DNA of 64,000 nucleotides from Clostridiales bacterium (lineage in GTDB: Bacteria > Bacillota > Clostridia > Monoglobales > Monoglobaceae): assembly GCA_019419865.1 (NCBI GenBank), contig JAHZIG010000003.1:113852-177851 (forward strand), in the 5' to 3' direction. Both the position numbers and the translations under genes were made by a program. Positions 62,197 through 64,000 of this stretch are shown piece after piece. Each line of letters begins with the position of its first letter. Position 1 is the stretch's first letter. Below the pieces are notes generated by a model. It was not told the origin of the DNA. It searched no databases and worked only from the letters and a program-made list of their open reading frames with translations.

Positions 62197-63330
62197 ATGA
62201 ACAGAGTCAGAGAGATCAGAAGAGAGCGGGGGCTGACGCAGGAGGAATTGGCCGAGAAAAGTTCTATCAGCCGCAAATATCTGTCCAAGATCGAGGCGCA
62301 GAACGCGACGCCCTCGATCTCTATCGCCATGAATATAGGCAAGGCGTTAGGGGTCGCGGTCGATAAGCTTTTTGTAGACGTATCATGCGACGAGCCGACC
62401 GAATATCCAAGGCCTTTAAGGTTCATCGATTTATTTTGCGGCATAGGCGGGTTTAGGTACGCCGCAAGATATGCGTTTGAAAAGCTCGGTATCGAGGGCG
62501 AGTGCGTATTCAGCAGCGATATAGATAAATACGCCCAAAAGAGCTACGAAGCGAATTTCTCTGAAAAGCCGGTCGGAGACATCACAAAGATAGACGCGAA
62601 GGATATCCCCGACTTCGATCTGCTTTTCGCGGGCTTTCCGTGTCAGGCGTTCTCGATCTGCGGCCTGCAAAAAGGGTTCGCGGACAACACGCGAGGAACG
62701 CTGTTTTTCGATATCGCGCGGATCATAAAGGAAAAACGGCCTCGGGCGTTCGTGCTTGAAAACGTGAAGAACCTCGCGAGTCACGACCGTGGAAATACGC
62801 TCAAGACCATTCTCTCCGTACTCAGAGACGAGCTGGACTATCACGTCGAGTATAAGCTGTTAAACGCGCTCGACTTCGGCCTGCCGCAAAAGCGGGAGAG
62901 GATCGTTATCGTCGGCTCGAAAAAGCCGTTTGAGATGGATTGGTCGTTTGATATAGATAAGAAAAAAACTCTGTCGGACGTACTTGAGACGGATGTAGAT
63001 AAAAAATATTACGCCTCCGAGGACATCGTCGCAAAGAGAAGATCCATGCACTCCGCTAAGGAGTATCCGTCGATATGGCACGAGAACAAATCCGGGAATA
63101 TCTCGTCGTATCCGTACAGCTGCGCGCTCAGGGCTGGAGCGAGCTATAATTATCTTTTGGTAAACGGAGAGCGGCGCCTTACGCCGAGGGAGATGCTGCG
63201 GCTCCAGGGTTTCCCCGACGAATTTAAGATCGTAGTTTCGGATACGCAGATACGCAAACAGGCGGGCAACGCGATCCCGGTCGATATGGTCGCCAAGGTC
63301 GTGGAAAAATTCTTGCCGCTCGCTTTTTAA
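62197..63330 (+). CDS. DNA cytosine-5 methyltransferase with N-terminal XRE-type HTH
   Basis: 377 residues from ATG 62197 with AAGGAG ten bases upstream; a GTG at 62146 would lie upstream of the predicted transcript start. Residues 1-65 are a helix-turn-helix (REIRRERGLTQEELAEKSSI, SRKYLSKIEAQNATPS), like the controller proteins of restriction systems. The C5 methyltransferase follows: motif I FIDLFCGIGGFRYA, motif IV GFPCQAFSICG with the catalytic Cys, motif VI ENVKNL, motif VIII QKRERIVIVGS, motif X GNAIPVDMVAK. The target recognition region is only about 60-70 residues. Methylates cytosine in a DNA site; the fused HTH probably autoregulates the system, as in M.EcoRII/M.SsoII. Recognition sequence unknown. 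Confidence 0.92.
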   Translation: MNRVREIRRERGLTQEELAEKSSISRKYLSKIEAQNATPSISIAMNIGKALGVAVDKLFVDVSCDEPTEYPRPLRFIDLFCGIGGFRYAARYAFEKLGIEGECVFSSDIDKYAQKSYEANFSEKPVGDITKIDAKDIPDFDLLFAGFPCQAFSICGLQKGFADNTRGTLFFDIARIIKEKRPRAFVLENVKNLASHDRGNTLKTILSVLRDELDYHVEYKLLNALDFGLPQKRERIVIVGSKKPFEMDWSFDIDKKKTLSDVLETDVDKKYYASEDIVAKRRSMHSAKEYPSIWHENKSGNISSYPYSCALRAGASYNYLLVNGERRLTPREMLRLQGFPDEFKIVVSDTQIRKQAGNAIPVDMVAKVVEKFLPLAF

Positions 63331-63471
63331 GCGCGGGAATATTAGAACGCGGCGGCTTAGATTAAGAGAGACTGCGCGTTAACGTAGGGGCGGTATCCAA
63401 ACGGTCGAATTTTAAAAACCGCGCGGGACTGTTTAATGAATCAAAAAAAGCAATTATAAAGCGGTGAAAAT

Positions 63472-63903
63472 ATGGCTGACGTATTTAATGATAAAAAACG
63501 CTCGGAGATAATGAGCAAGGTGCGCTCGAACAACAATAAATCCACCGAGCTTAAATTGATAAATATGTTTAAGGAAAACGGGATAACGGGCTGGCGGCGC
63601 AACTATAAGGTAAAGGGTCATCCCGATTTCGTATTCCCGAAAGAGAAGGTTGCGGTTTTTGTCGACGGTTGTTTTTGGCACGGGCACGATTGCAGGAACA
63701 CGCGCCCAAAGGACAACCGGGAATATTGGCAAAAGAAAAGAGAGCGCAATATCAGGCACGACAGAGAAGTGACGCAGATGTTTGAAAACCGCGGCTGGCG
63801 GGTCTTGCGTATATGGGAGTGCGAGCTGAAAAAATGTAACCAAGCGGAGACGCTCGAGCGTATACGCGGATTTTTGGACGTTGAGACGAGTTCGAAGGAT
63901 TAG
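63472..63903 (+). CDS. vsr: very short patch repair endonuclease Vsr
   Basis: 143 residues, standard Vsr size (about 130-156). Conserved features: N-terminal SEIMSKVRSNNNKSTELKL, GHPDFVFPKEKVAVFVDGCF with the catalytic Asp, then WHGHDC (zinc/His site) and WRVLRIWECEL. Vsr nicks next to T:G mismatches formed by deamination of 5-methylcytosine, protecting the site methylated by the partner methyltransferase, which is 141 bases upstream. Near the right edge of the window; a cognate restriction gene may follow outside. Confidence 0.93.
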   Translation: MADVFNDKKRSEIMSKVRSNNNKSTELKLINMFKENGITGWRRNYKVKGHPDFVFPKEKVAVFVDGCFWHGHDCRNTRPKDNREYWQKKRERNIRHDREVTQMFENRGWRVLRIWECELKKCNQAETLERIRGFLDVETSSKD

Positions 63904-63939
63904 GATTTGATATTTTAAAAAGATTGAAATAAAAAAGAC

Positions 63940-64000
63940 GGGGAAAATGCACAGATCCCTGTCAAGTAGACAGTTGAAATAACAAAAATCTTTGTATACC
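63940..64000. other. short inverted repeat at the window end, possible mobile-element edge
   Basis: CTGTC (63959-63963) and GACAG (63969-63973) face each other across AAGTA, followed by AT-rich sequence to the edge. It recalls insertion-sequence ends but there is no transposase in view. Confidence 0.2.

Overview
The window looks like chromosomal DNA of a Gram-positive-type anaerobe of the Clostridia (Firmicutes). Evidence: strong AGGAGG-type ribosome binding sites, frequent GTG/TTG starts, TTGACA/TATAAT-like promoters, an SLH-domain cell surface with a probable S-layer protein, an AddA recombination nuclease, a SpoIIIE-type FtsK, a MurJ flippase, LrgAB, and large secreted multi-domain glycoside hydrolases with Pro/Thr linkers. 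The genus cannot be fixed from the sequence alone.

Layout. (1) 1-301: 3' end of an XRE-type regulator. (2) 540-11776: a cell-envelope group transcribed to the right: murJ, a Wzy/O-antigen-ligase-like polymerase, a GT4 glycosyltransferase and two DUF4330 membrane-anchored proteins, then addA and a MurG/UgtP-like glycolipid glycosyltransferase. (3) 11968-14622: secreted papain-like cysteine protease. (4) 14733-19202: MarR-controlled heterodimeric ABC exporter. (5) 19304-20574: LrgA/LrgB pair. (6) 20742-27445: SLH-anchored amidase, U32 protein, probable S-layer protein. (7) 27523-28248: CBS-pair protein whose N-terminal part carries a HEPN-like Arg-Asn-x3-His motif. (8) 28284-41635: an AraC regulator divergent from two giant secreted glycosidases (GH2 beta-galactosidase; double GH43), probably acting on arabinogalactan-like plant glycan. 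(9) 41684-43370: tRNA-Thr and a phenylacetate-CoA ligase family enzyme. (10) 43507-55666: a seven-gene cluster of two GT2 sugar-phosphate-lipid synthases and five polytopic GT-C-like proteins, including a tandem duplicated pair. (11) 55802-60688, leftward: secreted stalk/RsiV-like protein and FtsK. (12) 60739-62139: divergent NmrA-type reductase and HxlR regulator. (13) 62127-63903: a cytosine-5 DNA methyltransferase with a built-in HTH and a Vsr endonuclease, running to the window edge; a partner restriction enzyme may lie beyond base 64000.

How it fits together. Most of the window builds or decorates the cell surface: lipid-linked sugars (GT2, GT4), flipping and polymerisation (MurJ, Wzy-like), transfer by GT-C proteins, SLH proteins bound to wall polysaccharide, and secreted enzymes that degrade external glycans and proteins. 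Three secreted enzymes (protease, GH2, GH43) end in a related C-terminal module with an F-x-W-D ... R-P motif and have neither SLH domains nor LPXTG signals. Promoter positions decide several start codons: the lrgA-like gene must start at TTG 19435 and the methyltransferase at ATG 62197, because longer readings would begin upstream of their own promoters' start sites.

All calls rest on reading the sequence and recalled family features; no database search was possible. No CRISPR array, rRNA gene or complete insertion sequence was seen.
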